Of a DNA stretch of 64,000 nt, positions 16,040 through 25,192 are shown piece by piece. The position numbers and the translations under genes are program-made. The DNA is taken from positions 248,348 through 312,347 of the forward strand of contig NZ_JAOOPY010000004.1 of the NCBI RefSeq assembly GCF_025486315.1. The letters run 5' to 3'. The DNA is from Variovorax sp. N23 (lineage in GTDB: Bacteria; Pseudomonadota; Gammaproteobacteria; Burkholderiales; Burkholderiaceae_C). The notes beneath the pieces are model-generated. The model was given only the letters and a program-made list of their open reading frames with translations, was not told where the DNA came from and made no database searches. How positions within the stretch are numbered: the first letter of the stretch is position 1; each line of letters starts with the position of its first letter.

Positions 16040-16361
16040 GGCGCACCGCGCTCCCTTCTTTGTTCCGCGGGCGGGGGTGCCGACTGGCACTGGCTTGGCC
16101 GATGAGTCGGGCGTTTCCTCCCGGCGCTAGCCCTTTCGATCCTCGCTAGCTCAGTGCTTGCCGCCTTGACGGGCGGCGTCAACTACCAGAACGGGCAGCT
16201 CAATTTCTGGATGAGCGCCGCTAGGCTTGCACGCATGCAGACGGTCGTTCGACCGCGTTGCCGCGAAGCCCGCCGGAGCGCGGGGCCGTCTGCACCATGG
16301 CCGCGCTGCGCAGTTCACCGGCCGCAGCGCATCACACGGAAGCACAGTCCGGGAGCCGCCC
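16040..16361. other. Gene-free stretch upstream of the LysR regulator
   Basis: About 320 bases with no credible coding frame. An in-frame extension of the LysR gene back to 16227 exists but lacks family character. Nothing resembling an origin, attachment site or RNA gene was seen; it presumably contains the LysR promoter. Confidence 0.4.
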
Positions 16362-17273
16362 ATGATCGAACTTCGGCACTTGCGTTACTTCACCGCGGTT
16401 GCGGAGGAGCTGAACTTCACACGCGCCGCAGAGCGCGTCCATATCGATCCGACGCCGCTTGCGCGCACCGTGCGCGATCTGGAGGAACGCCTGGGCGTTT
16501 CGCTCTTCGTGCGAACGCCGCGCCGACTGCTGTTGACGCCCGCCGGAGCCTGCTTGGTCGAGGAGGCCCGCGCGGTTCTGGGCCGGGTGCACCTTCTGGA
16601 AAACACCCTACGGTCTACCGATGCCTGCTTTCATGCGCCGCTGCGCATCGGCGTGGCCGACGGGATCGCGCAGCGCCGGTTGTCCGAATGCTTCGCCACC
16701 TGGTCGCAACGTGATCCAGCGATTCCGCTGGACCTGGTCGAGTTGCGCGCGACGGAACTCGCCGCAGCGCTGCGGCGCGAGGAGCTCGATGCAGGCTTCA
16801 CCTTCGGGCTGCCCGACGACGAGACGCTCGCCCAGGAGCCCGTCTGGGACTACCCGGTGCAGGCGATCCTCCCGGCCGCGCATGCGCTCGCGGGCTTGCC
16901 CAGCGTGCCGATCGACGAACTGCTGAACTACGCCTTGGTGTCCTGCGACCCGCAGCGGCATCCCGGTCTCTGGCAGCAGATGCGCAGCATCGTGCAGCGT
17001 TACACCCTGCAGCCCACGCTCGCGGGGGAGGCCCACACGCTTGCCGGCTACGTCACCCGGGTGGCTGCACGCATCGGGGTCGGGCTGGCCGACAGCGGCC
17101 ACATCGAGACCCTCGGTCGCACGGACATCGCGGTCGTGCCCCTGGCACAGCAGGAGCACATCGTCACCTACGTGGCCTACAAGCAGCGCCGCGGTGGGCT
17201 GCCCGACACGCTGCAGGACTTCATCGACCACGCCAAGACGGTGCAGGTCGGCGAGCACACCGTTCAGAACTGA
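16362..17273 (+). CDS. LysR-family transcriptional regulator upstream of traG
   Basis: A 303-residue LysR-type regulator. The N-terminal winged helix-turn-helix begins MIELRHLRYFTAVAEELNF and continues AAERVHIDPTPLARTVRDLE. The periplasmic-binding-like effector domain follows, from about residue 90 (APLRIGVADGIAQRR). The ATG at 16362 is the family-consistent start. A LysR gene directly before traG recurs in Tn4371-type elements, as I recall, so it may control the conjugation genes that start 187 bases downstream. It is co-oriented with them. Confidence 0.85.
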   Translation: MIELRHLRYFTAVAEELNFTRAAERVHIDPTPLARTVRDLEERLGVSLFVRTPRRLLLTPAGACLVEEARAVLGRVHLLENTLRSTDACFHAPLRIGVADGIAQRRLSECFATWSQRDPAIPLDLVELRATELAAALRREELDAGFTFGLPDDETLAQEPVWDYPVQAILPAAHALAGLPSVPIDELLNYALVSCDPQRHPGLWQQMRSIVQRYTLQPTLAGEAHTLAGYVTRVAARIGVGLADSGHIETLGRTDIAVVPLAQQEHIVTYVAYKQRRGGLPDTLQDFIDHAKTVQVGEHTVQN

Positions 17274-17459
17274 CCGGGGGCAGGGGAGGGACGACCGTCG
17301 GCCATTCGGCTTGGCGGCACCCCTCAGCCGGCGAACTCGCTGGCGTACGCCTGGCCACGCTCCCATGGGTGTGTCGTTCGCGGGCCCGATTCCAGACTTG
17401 GGGCAAGCGCTGCCGCTGCGGCCAGCGCACTGGATCTCACGACGCAAAGGAGCTGGCTC

Positions 17460-19463
17460 ATGCCGACGAGAGGAGCGACCGGCATTCTGTTCGGGCAGCT
17501 ACTGGTGGTGCCCAGCGTGGCCCTCGGTGGCCTGTGGGCGGGCACGCAGTGGACGGCCCATGCACTGGGCCACCAGGCACGGCTTGGGCCCACCTGGTTC
17601 GATGTGTTCGACCTGCCGGTCTACGAGCCCTGGAAGCTGTTCGAGTGGTGGTACTTCTACGATGCCTATGCGCCGGCGGTCTTTCAGCGCGGCGGCGTGA
17701 TCGCCGCGTCGGGTGGGATGCTGGCCACCGGGGTCGCGATCGGCATGGCGGTCTGGCGTTCGCGGCTGGCCAGACGCGTGACGACCTACGGCTCCGCGCG
17801 CTGGGCCGAGGCGCAGGAGATCCAGCAGGCGGGACTGACCCGGGTGGCAGGGGTGTTCCTGGGCAAGCTGGGCGGTAAGCCGCCGCTGTACCTCCGTCAC
17901 GAGGGGCCGGAGCATGTGATGGTCTTCGCGCCGACCCGCTCGGGCAAGGGCGTCGGCCTGGTGATCCCGACGCTGCTGTCGTGGACCGGCTCCGCGGTCA
18001 TCCATGACATCAAGGGCGAGAACTGGCAGCTCACGGCGGGCTGGCGCGCGCGCTTCAGCCATTGCCTGCTGTTCAATCCGACCGACAGGAAGTCGGCAGC
18101 GTACAACCCGCTGCTCGAGGTGCGCCGCGGCATGCACGAGGTGCGAGACGTGCAGAACATCGCGGACATCCTGGTCGACCCCGAGGGTGCGCTGGAGCGT
18201 CGCAACCATTGGGAGAAGACCAGCCACGCGTTGCTGGTCGGCGTGATCCTCCACGTGCTCTACGCCTGCAGCGACAAGACGCTGCGTGGCGTCGCGAACT
18301 TCCTGTCCGACCCGGCCTGGCCCTTCGAGGTGACGCTGCGCCGGATGATGACGACCCGGCACCTCGGTGACGGCGTCCATCCCGTCGTGGCCTCCGCGGC
18401 GCGCGAGGTGCTCAATAAGAGCGACAACGAGCGCTCCGGGGTGCTGTCGACCGCCATGAGCTTCCTGGGGCTGTACCGTGACCCCACGGTGGCCGAAGTG
18501 ACGTCGCGCTGCGACTGGCGCATCGCCGACCTGATCTCGGCCGAGCACCCGGTGTCGCTGTACCTGGTCGTGCCGCCCTCGGACATCAGCCGCACCAAGC
18601 CGCTGATCCGGCTGATCCTCAATCAGATCGGCCGGCGCCTGACCGAATCGCTGGACGGCTCGGACGGCATTGCGCGCAGGCACAAGCTGCTCCTGATGCT
18701 CGACGAGTTCCCGGCGCTGGGCCGGTTGGACTTCTTCGAGTCCGCGCTGGCCTTCATGGCGGGCTACGGCCTGCGCGCTTTCCTCATCGCCCAGTCACTG
18801 AATCAGATCGACAAGGCCTACGGCCAGAACCATTCGATCCTGGACAACTGCCACGTGCGCATCGCCTTTGCCACCAACGACGAGCGCACCGCCAAGCGCA
18901 TCTCGGAGGCGCTGGGCACCGGCACCGAGCTGCGCGCGCAGCGCAACTACGCCGGACACCGACTGGCGCCCTGGCTCGGCCATCTGATGGTGTCGCGGCA
19001 GGAGACCGCACGGCCGCTGCTCACGCCGGGTGAGGTGATGCAGCTGCCGCCGGACGACGCGGTGGTGATGGTCTCGGGCCACCCACCGATCAAGGCGAAG
19101 AAGCTGCGCTACCACCAGGACCGGAATTTCATGGTGCGGGTGCTTCCGCCGCCGGCGCTGGCGTCGGGCGTGTACGCGGATCGGCCTGCGGCGCGGTCGG
19201 ACGACTGGAGCGGTCTGGTGCCGCTCGCAGCGCCCGAATCGACTGGCGCCGGGGCGTCCGGTGGCTTTGCCGACGAGGGCGGTCACCAACTCAAGCCCGA
19301 GCTCGAAGTGGTGCAGGACCTCGCGCCGCTTCCCGAGGACGACGGCCTGCTGGTGCTGGACGACGAGGACGATGTGCCGCTGCGCCCGCAGGACGTGGAC
19401 CGGCAGCTCGCCCGGAACGCGCGCCTGGCCGCGCTCGACCCCGACGACGGGATCGCGCTATGA
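17460..19463 (+). CDS. traG: TraG/VirD4-type conjugative coupling protein
   Basis: A 667-residue type IV coupling ATPase that docks the relaxase-DNA complex to the mating channel. Two N-terminal hydrophobic segments (about residues 5-30 and 75-100) anchor it. Walker A is APTRSGKGVGLV and Walker B is LLLMLDEFPALG, with HDIKGENW between them. The C-terminal tail is acidic. Length is typical. It overlaps the copG-like gene by four bases and heads the transfer block. No relaxase gene accompanies it in the window. Confidence 0.92.
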   Translation: MPTRGATGILFGQLLVVPSVALGGLWAGTQWTAHALGHQARLGPTWFDVFDLPVYEPWKLFEWWYFYDAYAPAVFQRGGVIAASGGMLATGVAIGMAVWRSRLARRVTTYGSARWAEAQEIQQAGLTRVAGVFLGKLGGKPPLYLRHEGPEHVMVFAPTRSGKGVGLVIPTLLSWTGSAVIHDIKGENWQLTAGWRARFSHCLLFNPTDRKSAAYNPLLEVRRGMHEVRDVQNIADILVDPEGALERRNHWEKTSHALLVGVILHVLYACSDKTLRGVANFLSDPAWPFEVTLRRMMTTRHLGDGVHPVVASAAREVLNKSDNERSGVLSTAMSFLGLYRDPTVAEVTSRCDWRIADLISAEHPVSLYLVVPPSDISRTKPLIRLILNQIGRRLTESLDGSDGIARRHKLLLMLDEFPALGRLDFFESALAFMAGYGLRAFLIAQSLNQIDKAYGQNHSILDNCHVRIAFATNDERTAKRISEALGTGTELRAQRNYAGHRLAPWLGHLMVSRQETARPLLTPGEVMQLPPDDAVVMVSGHPPIKAKKLRYHQDRNFMVRVLPPPALASGVYADRPAARSDDWSGLVPLAAPESTGAGASGGFADEGGHQLKPELEVVQDLAPLPEDDGLLVLDDEDDVPLRPQDVDRQLARNARLAALDPDDGIAL

Positions 19464-19930
19464 CCCGCGCGCGCCTGAACATCTTCATCGAACCGGCGCA
19501 CGCCAAGCGGCTGGACCAGGTCGCTGCGCACCGGGGCGTCTCGAAGTCCGCGGTGATTGCGGCGGCGCTGGCGGCCTTCCTCTCGCCGGACGGCGAGGAT
19601 CAGCGCCAGGTGGCGCTGGGCAAGCGCCTGGACCGGCTCTCGCGCCAGTTCGAGCGGCTGGAGCGCGACCAGGGCGTGCTGATCGAGACCTTCGCCCTGT
19701 ACCTGCGGCATTACCTGACGGTGGCCCTACCGGTGCCCGAGCACCAGCAGGACGCGATGCGCGCGCAGGGACGCGCGCGCTACGCCCAGTTCATCCAACA
19801 GCTCGCCCGGCACATCCAGCGCGGGCGCAGCCTGGTGCGGGACATCCATGCGGAGAGCGAGGCGGACGCCTCGACCGCGCATGCCGCAGCGGGTGACCCA
19901 TCCACATTCAGTGAAGGAGAAACAGCATGA
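19460..19930 (+). CDS. CopG-like ribbon-helix-helix protein of the trb operon
   Basis: A 156-residue protein whose first 45 residues form a ribbon-helix-helix domain (RARLNIFIEPAHAKRLDQVA, then VSKSAVIAAALAAFL). A long helical, charged tail follows. A CopG-like gene between traG and trbB is a recurrent feature of Tn4371-type blocks; it probably autoregulates the operon or acts in DNA processing. Overlaps traG and trbB by four bases each, so it is translationally coupled. Confidence 0.82.
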   Translation: MTRARLNIFIEPAHAKRLDQVAAHRGVSKSAVIAAALAAFLSPDGEDQRQVALGKRLDRLSRQFERLERDQGVLIETFALYLRHYLTVALPVPEHQQDAMRAQGRARYAQFIQQLARHIQRGRSLVRDIHAESEADASTAHAAAGDPSTFSEGETA

Positions 19931-20982
19931 GGCGCAGCGATGGCGTGCAGGCCGATGGCATGGGGGAGGGTGGCGGTGAATCGGCCGCCCGGCGCAGCCG
20001 CATGTTGCGCTCGGCGATGGGACCCGAGATCGCGGCAGCGCTCGACGATCCGGAGGTCATCGAGGTGCTGCTCAATCCCGATGGCTCGCTATGGCTGGAC
20101 CGCCTGGGGAGCGGTCGCACGCCGACCGGCACGACGCTGCCATCGCCCGTGGCGGAACGAATCATCCGGTTGGTGGCAGCGCACGTACGAGCCGAAGTGC
20201 ACCCGGGCGCCCCCATCCTGTCGGCCGAGCTGCCCGAGACCGGCGAGCGCTTCCTCGGTGTGCTGCCCCCGGTGGTGCGTGCGCCGTCGTTCGCGATCCG
20301 CAAGCGAGCGCTGCGCATCATGACGCTCGCGCACTATGTGGACGACGGCGTGCTGACCGCCGCGCAGGCGGCCTTCCTTCGCACGGCGGTGCGCGACCGG
20401 CTGAACATCGTGGTCGCAGGCGGCACCAGCACCGGCAAGACGACGCTGGCCAACGCCTTGCTCGACGAGATTGCCGAGACGCGCGACCGCGTGCTCGTCC
20501 TCGAGGACACCGTGGAGCTGCAGTGCCGCAGCGACGATCACGTGGGCATGCGCACCGAGCCGGGCGTCAGCACCCTGGCCGATCTGGTGCGCGCCACCCT
20601 GCGCCTGCGGCCGGACCGGATCATCGTCGGCGAAGTGCGCGGCGCGGAAGCCCTGGACCTCCTCAAGGCCTGGGGGACAGGGCATCCGGGCGGCATCGCC
20701 ACTGTGCATGCCGGCTCGGCCGCCGGTGCGCTCACGCGGCTCGAACAGCTCGTGCAGGAGGTGAGCGTCACCGTCCCGCGCGCCCTCATCGCCGAGACCG
20801 TCAATGTCGTCGTCTTCATCGCCGGCCGGGGCCGCGCGCGCCGCGTGCGCGAGATCGCGCGTGTCATCGGGTTCGACAACAACGGCTACCGGCTCGACAC
20901 CTCGCCGGGGTCGGTATCCCCGTCGACCTCCTCGACTGCTTCGACTTCCTCACCCTCGTCCACCACCGGAGAACCGTCATGA
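19927..20982 (+). CDS. trbB: TrbB conjugation ATPase (VirB11-like)
   Basis: A 351-residue hexameric secretion ATPase of the type IV system. The N-terminal domain includes GPEIAAALDDPEVIEVLLNPDG. Walker A is AGGTSTGKTTLANALL, the Asp box is VLVLEDTVELQ, and RPDRIIVGEVRGAEALDLL is the Walker B region with HPGGIATVHAG after it. A GGAG sequence precedes the ATG. It is coupled to trbC by overlap. The serine-rich C-terminal tail has no assigned role. Confidence 0.92.
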   Translation: MRRSDGVQADGMGEGGGESAARRSRMLRSAMGPEIAAALDDPEVIEVLLNPDGSLWLDRLGSGRTPTGTTLPSPVAERIIRLVAAHVRAEVHPGAPILSAELPETGERFLGVLPPVVRAPSFAIRKRALRIMTLAHYVDDGVLTAAQAAFLRTAVRDRLNIVVAGGTSTGKTTLANALLDEIAETRDRVLVLEDTVELQCRSDDHVGMRTEPGVSTLADLVRATLRLRPDRIIVGEVRGAEALDLLKAWGTGHPGGIATVHAGSAAGALTRLEQLVQEVSVTVPRALIAETVNVVVFIAGRGRARRVREIARVIGFDNNGYRLDTSPGSVSPSTSSTASTSSPSSTTGEPS

Positions 20983-21362
20983 CGTCATCCACGCCTGCCT
21001 TTTCGCGTCTTTCACGCGTTCCGCACCTTCCACGCCTTTCCGTCAGGCCGCTGCTTCGGACGGCTGCCGTTGGAGCGCTGCCGCTCGCGCTGTGGATGGT
21101 GGCGCTGCCCGCGCACGCGGCCGGCTCCAGCATGCCGTGGGAGGCGCCGCTGCAGTCGATCCTCGATTCGATCCAGGGGCCTGTCGCGCGCATCGTTGCG
21201 GTGATCGTCATCATCGCCACGGGGCTTGCACTGGCCTTCGGCGACACCTCGGGCGGCTTCCGGAAGCTCATCCAGATCGTCTTCGGGCTGTCGATCGCCT
21301 TCGCGGCCTCCAGCTTCTTCCTGACCTTCTTCAGCTTCTCCGGCGGCGCGGTGCTGGCATGA
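20979..21362 (+). CDS. trbC: TrbC conjugal pilin-like protein (VirB2-like)
   Basis: A 127-residue small membrane protein. A signal sequence ends around LPAHAAGSS (residue 48), and two transmembrane helices follow (IVAVIVIIATGLALAFG and IQIVFGLSIAFAASSFFLTFF), with the GDTSGGFRK loop typical of VirB2/TrbC pilins. In RP4 the pilin is cyclised; whether that happens here cannot be seen. The start overlaps the trbB stop and the stop overlaps trbD. Confidence 0.88.
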   Translation: MTSSTPAFSRLSRVPHLPRLSVRPLLRTAAVGALPLALWMVALPAHAAGSSMPWEAPLQSILDSIQGPVARIVAVIVIIATGLALAFGDTSGGFRKLIQIVFGLSIAFAASSFFLTFFSFSGGAVLA

Positions 21363-21646
21363 GCATGGCCGCCACCGAGATGCCGACCTCGGGACCACCG
21401 GGGTTCGAGGTGCCCCTGCACCGGTCGCTCACCGAGCCGATCCTCATGGGCGGCGCACCGCGCACGGTGGCGATCGCCAATGGCACCCTGGCCGCCGCGG
21501 TCGGGCTGGGCCTGCAGCTCTGGCTGCCGGGTCTTGCCCTGTGGATCGTCGGGCACGCGTTGGCCGTCTGGGGTGCGCGCACGGACCCGCAGTTCATGCA
21601 GGTCTTCGCGCGGCACATCAAGCACCGCGCCTTGCTGGACGTGTGA
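21359..21646 (+). CDS. trbD: TrbD (VirB3-like) mating-channel protein
   Basis: A 95-residue VirB3-like protein with the family start FEVPLHRSLTEPILMGGAPR, one or two membrane helices (GTLAAAVGLGLQLWLPGLALW) and the ending DPQFMQVFARHIKHR. It is a small inner-membrane component that works with the TrbE ATPase. Position between trbC and trbE and the ATGA overlap support the call. Confidence 0.88.
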   Translation: MSMAATEMPTSGPPGFEVPLHRSLTEPILMGGAPRTVAIANGTLAAAVGLGLQLWLPGLALWIVGHALAVWGARTDPQFMQVFARHIKHRALLDV

Positions 21647-21668
21647 GGCCGAAGGCGGAGCACTCGCG

Positions 21669-24116
21669 ATGATGAACCTCACCGAATACCGCAGGCGTCC
21701 GGCACTGCTGGCCGACTGGCTCCCGTGGGCCGGTCTGGTCGCCCCCGGCGTCGTGCTCAACAAGGACGGCGCCTTCCAGCGCACGGCGCGTTTCCGGGGA
21801 CCGGACCTCGACAGCGCGACACCGGGTGAGCTGGTCGCCACGTCGGCACGGCTGAACAACGCGCTGCGCCGGTTCGGATCGGGCTGGGCCCTGTTCGTGG
21901 GCGCCGAGCGCCGGCCGGCCGCGGACTATCCCGAGTCGTCCTTCCCGGAGCCCTTGTCCTGGCTGGTCGATGAGGAGCGCCGCGCGGCCTTCGAGGAGGC
22001 GTCGAGCCACTTCGAGAGCCGTTACCACCTGACGCTGCTGTACCTGCCGCCCGAGGAGTCGCGCGCGCGGGCCGGCCGGCTGCTCTACGAGAACCAGACG
22101 ACGGACGGGGCGGACGGCCCGGACTGGCGGGCGCGGCTGGGCGCCTTCGTGGCCGAGACCGAACGGATCTTCGGCCTGCTCGAAGGCGTGATGCCGGAGA
22201 TCGCCTGGCTCAACGACGGACAGAGCCTGACCTACCTGCATGCGTGCATCTCGACGAGAGGCCATCCGGTGGCGGCGCCCGAGGTGCCCATGCACCTCGA
22301 TGCGCTGCTGGCCGACGAGCCCCTCGTGGGCGGGCTCGCGCCGATGTTGGGCAGCGCGCATCTTCGGGTGCTGACGGTGCGGGGCTTTCCGACGTCGACC
22401 TGGCCCGGCCTGCTCGATGACCTGAACCGCCTGGGCTTCGCGTACCGCTGGAGCACGCGCTTCATCTGCCTGGACAAGTCCGAAGCCGAGAAGGAGCTCG
22501 CACGCCTGAGGCGCCAGTGGTTCGTCAAGCGCAAGAACATCGTGGCGCTGCTGCGCGAGACGATCTTCCAGCAGGAGAGTCCGCTGCTCGATTCCGATGC
22601 GGCGAACAAGGCCTCGGATGCCGACGCGGCCTTGCAGGAGCTCGGCAGCGACCAGGTGGCCTTCGGCTATGTCACCGCCACCGTGACGCTGCTGGACGTG
22701 GATGCTGCCTCGGCCGACGAGAAGCTGCGGCAGGTCGAGCGCGCCATCCAGGGGCGTGGGTTCGTGACGATCCCCGAGACCCTGAATGCGGTGGACGCCT
22801 GGTTGTCGTCGGTCCCCGGCCATGCCTATGCGAACGTGCGCCAGCCCCTCGTCTCGACGCTGAACCTGGCGCACATGATGCCGGTGTCGGCCGTGTGGGC
22901 GGGGCCGGAGAAGAACGCGCACCTCGACGGCCCGCCGCTCATCGTCACCCGCACCGACGGTGCGACGCCGTTCCGCCTGGTCACGCACATCGGCGATGTG
23001 GGCCACACCCTGGTGGTTGGGCCGACGGGGATGGGCAAGTCGGTGCTGCTCGCCACGCTGGCGATGCAGTTCCGGCGCTACGCGGGGTCGCAGATCCTGG
23101 TCTTCGACATGGGGCGCTCGATGCGCGCCACCGTGCTCGGTCTGGGCGGCGAGCACTACGACCTCGGGGCCGAAGGGGCCATCGCGTTCCAGCCGTTGGC
23201 GCGCATCGACCGGGACGGCGAGCGTGCCTGGGCGGCCGAGTGGATCGAGGGCCGGCTGCTGCAGGAGGGCGTGGTCGTCGGCCCGCCCGAGAAGGATGCG
23301 GTATGGTCGGCGCTGAACAGCCTCGCCAGCGCACCGGTGGACCAGCGCACGATGACCGGCTTGTCTGTGCTGCTGCAGTCGAACGCGCTGCGGCTGGCCC
23401 TGCAGCCCTATGTGCTCGGTGGTGCCCACGGCAGGCTGCTCGACGCCGATTCTGACCGCCTGGGCGACGGCGCCATCCAATGCTTCGAGATGGAGGAGCT
23501 GATGCAGAGCAAGGCCGCGGTGATGGCCGTGCTGGGCTACCTCTTCGCCCGTTTCGACGCGCGATTCGATGGTGCGCCGACGCTGCTGATCCTGGACGAG
23601 GCCTGGCTTTTTTTGGACGACCCGGTCTTCGCGTCGCGCATCCGGCAGTGGCTCAAGACGCTGCGCAAGAAGAACGTGTCGGTCGTCTTCGCGACCCAGT
23701 CGCTGGCCGACGTGAAGGACTCGACCGTCGCGCCGGCCATCGTCGAGAGCTGCGCGAGCCGGATCTTCCTGCCGAACCCGCAGGCGACCGAGCCACAGAT
23801 CCGGTCGATCTACGAGGGCTTCGGACTGAACACCCGGCAGATCGAGATCGTCGCGACCGCGCAGCCCAAGCGCGACTACTACTACCAGTCGCGGCTCGGC
23901 AACCGGGTGTTCGATCTCGGGCTGGGGCCGGTGGCGCTGGCTTTCGCGGGGGCGTCGTCGCCGGAAGACCAGCGCGCCATGGATGCAGTGCTCGCCGATG
24001 GCGGGGCCGACCCATTCGCTGCGGCCTGGCTGCGCCATCGCGGCCTGGACTGGGCGGCCGATCTCATCCCGTCGTTCCCGTTTCCTTCACCTACCTTGCA
24101 GGAGAAGTCGCCATGA
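21669..24116 (+). CDS. trbE: TrbE conjugation ATPase (VirB4-like)
   Basis: An 815-residue VirB4-family ATPase that energises pilus assembly and substrate transfer. The start MMNLTEYRRRPALLADWLPWA is typical of TrbE. Walker A is VVGPTGMGKSVLLATL (about residue 455) and Walker B is LLILDEAWLFLDD, followed by FATQSLADV. Length is normal. An in-frame upstream extension was rejected because it overlaps trbD. The stop overlaps the trbJ start. Confidence 0.93.
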   Translation: MMNLTEYRRRPALLADWLPWAGLVAPGVVLNKDGAFQRTARFRGPDLDSATPGELVATSARLNNALRRFGSGWALFVGAERRPAADYPESSFPEPLSWLVDEERRAAFEEASSHFESRYHLTLLYLPPEESRARAGRLLYENQTTDGADGPDWRARLGAFVAETERIFGLLEGVMPEIAWLNDGQSLTYLHACISTRGHPVAAPEVPMHLDALLADEPLVGGLAPMLGSAHLRVLTVRGFPTSTWPGLLDDLNRLGFAYRWSTRFICLDKSEAEKELARLRRQWFVKRKNIVALLRETIFQQESPLLDSDAANKASDADAALQELGSDQVAFGYVTATVTLLDVDAASADEKLRQVERAIQGRGFVTIPETLNAVDAWLSSVPGHAYANVRQPLVSTLNLAHMMPVSAVWAGPEKNAHLDGPPLIVTRTDGATPFRLVTHIGDVGHTLVVGPTGMGKSVLLATLAMQFRRYAGSQILVFDMGRSMRATVLGLGGEHYDLGAEGAIAFQPLARIDRDGERAWAAEWIEGRLLQEGVVVGPPEKDAVWSALNSLASAPVDQRTMTGLSVLLQSNALRLALQPYVLGGAHGRLLDADSDRLGDGAIQCFEMEELMQSKAAVMAVLGYLFARFDARFDGAPTLLILDEAWLFLDDPVFASRIRQWLKTLRKKNVSVVFATQSLADVKDSTVAPAIVESCASRIFLPNPQATEPQIRSIYEGFGLNTRQIEIVATAQPKRDYYYQSRLGNRVFDLGLGPVALAFAGASSPEDQRAMDAVLADGGADPFAAAWLRHRGLDWAADLIPSFPFPSPTLQEKSP

Positions 24117-24850
24117 AGAAGCTTCGCAAATCCTTGGTCGCTGCTGCGGCTGCATCGCTGATCGGCATGGCGCCCGCGGTGCATGCGCAGTGGGTCGTGA
24201 TCGATCCTACGAACCTGGCGCAGAACATCATGACGGCGGCCAACACGCTCGAGCAGATCAACAACCAGATCAAGCAGCTGCAGAACCAGGCGCAGTCGCT
24301 CATGAACCAGGCGAAGAACCTGACGAGCCTGGACTTCAGCGCACTGAACGAACTGCGCGCGGCCCTGTCGGCGACGAACCAGCTGATCCAGCAGGCCCGG
24401 GGCCTGGCCTTCAACGTCCAGCAGATGGAGGCGCAGTTCCAGCAGCTGTATCCGGCGTCGTTCAGTGCGTCGGTTTCCAGCGGCCAGATGGTGCTCGATG
24501 CGCGCAGGCGCTGGACAAATTCGCTCGAGGCGCTTCGCACTGCGACCCAGGTGCAGTCGCAGGCGATGCAGAACTTCGCCTCGGACGAATCGACGCTGAC
24601 GGATCTGCTCAACCGCAGCCAGTCGGCCGTGGGCGCACTGCAAGCCACGCAGGCGACCAACCAACTGCTCGCGCTGCAGGCCCGGCAGGCGATGCAGGCG
24701 CAGCAGCTCCAGATCACCCAGGACCGTGCGGCCGCCTTGGAACAGGCGCGGCAGGTCGCTGTCCAAGAGCGTGCGCGCGAGGTGCGGCGGCGCTTCATGG
24801 GGTCGGGCACGCCGTACACGCCCTACACGGTTAACTTCTACAGCGAGTGA
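24113..24850 (+). CDS. trbJ: TrbJ periplasmic protein (VirB5-like)
   Basis: A 245-residue exported protein with a clear signal peptide (KKLRKSLVAAAAASLIGM, cleavage after VHA at about residue 25) and a long glutamine-rich coiled coil (TLEQINNQIKQLQNQAQSL). This is characteristic of TrbJ/VirB5 minor pilus proteins. It ends YTPYTVNFYSE. Coupled to trbE by ATGA; the exclusion lipoprotein gene follows after 10 bases. Confidence 0.88.
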   Translation: MKKLRKSLVAAAAASLIGMAPAVHAQWVVIDPTNLAQNIMTAANTLEQINNQIKQLQNQAQSLMNQAKNLTSLDFSALNELRAALSATNQLIQQARGLAFNVQQMEAQFQQLYPASFSASVSSGQMVLDARRRWTNSLEALRTATQVQSQAMQNFASDESTLTDLLNRSQSAVGALQATQATNQLLALQARQAMQAQQLQITQDRAAALEQARQVAVQERAREVRRRFMGSGTPYTPYTVNFYSE

Positions 24851-24860
24851 GGGGCGTGCC

Positions 24861-25190
24861 GTGCACTCGCTTCTGACCCATGCGTGGGTGGCTTCGGCGC
24901 TGCTGTTGGCCGCCTGCGGCAAGCCCGCACCGATCGAGTCCGTCGATTCGCTCGTGGCGAATCCGGAGCGCCTCCGGGAACTGCGCACGCAGTGCCGGGC
25001 CGGCCGCGCGCAGGTGGGCGAGGTGCAGTGCAATGCGGTGGTCGAAGCCACGCGCAGACGCTTCTTTGGCAGCGGTGGACCGAAGTACACGCCGCCGGCA
25101 TCTCCTCCGCGCGGGTTCTGGCAGGACGGCCGTGCCGCTGCGCCCGCGCCGGCATCTCGATCGCCCGTGTACTCGGCTTCCGAGGAATAG
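24861..25190 (+). CDS. EexN/TrbK-like entry-exclusion lipoprotein
   Basis: A 109-residue lipoprotein read from a GTG at 24861. The signal sequence ends in a lipobox, LLLAACGKP. The mature part has the EexN-type pattern (VDSLVANPERLRELRTQC, then EVQCNAVVEATRRRFFG) and a proline/alanine-rich tail. Such proteins sit in the recipient envelope and block redundant entry of the same element; TrbK has this role in RP4. Position between trbJ and trbL agrees. Confidence 0.75.
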   Translation: MHSLLTHAWVASALLLAACGKPAPIESVDSLVANPERLRELRTQCRAGRAQVGEVQCNAVVEATRRRFFGSGGPKYTPPASPPRGFWQDGRAAAPAPASRSPVYSASEE

Positions 25191-25192
25191 CC

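Noticed and set aside
21618..24038. An 806-codon open frame antisense to trbE
   Set aside because: trbE has Walker motifs and operon context; the antisense product is arginine/glutamine-rich noise.
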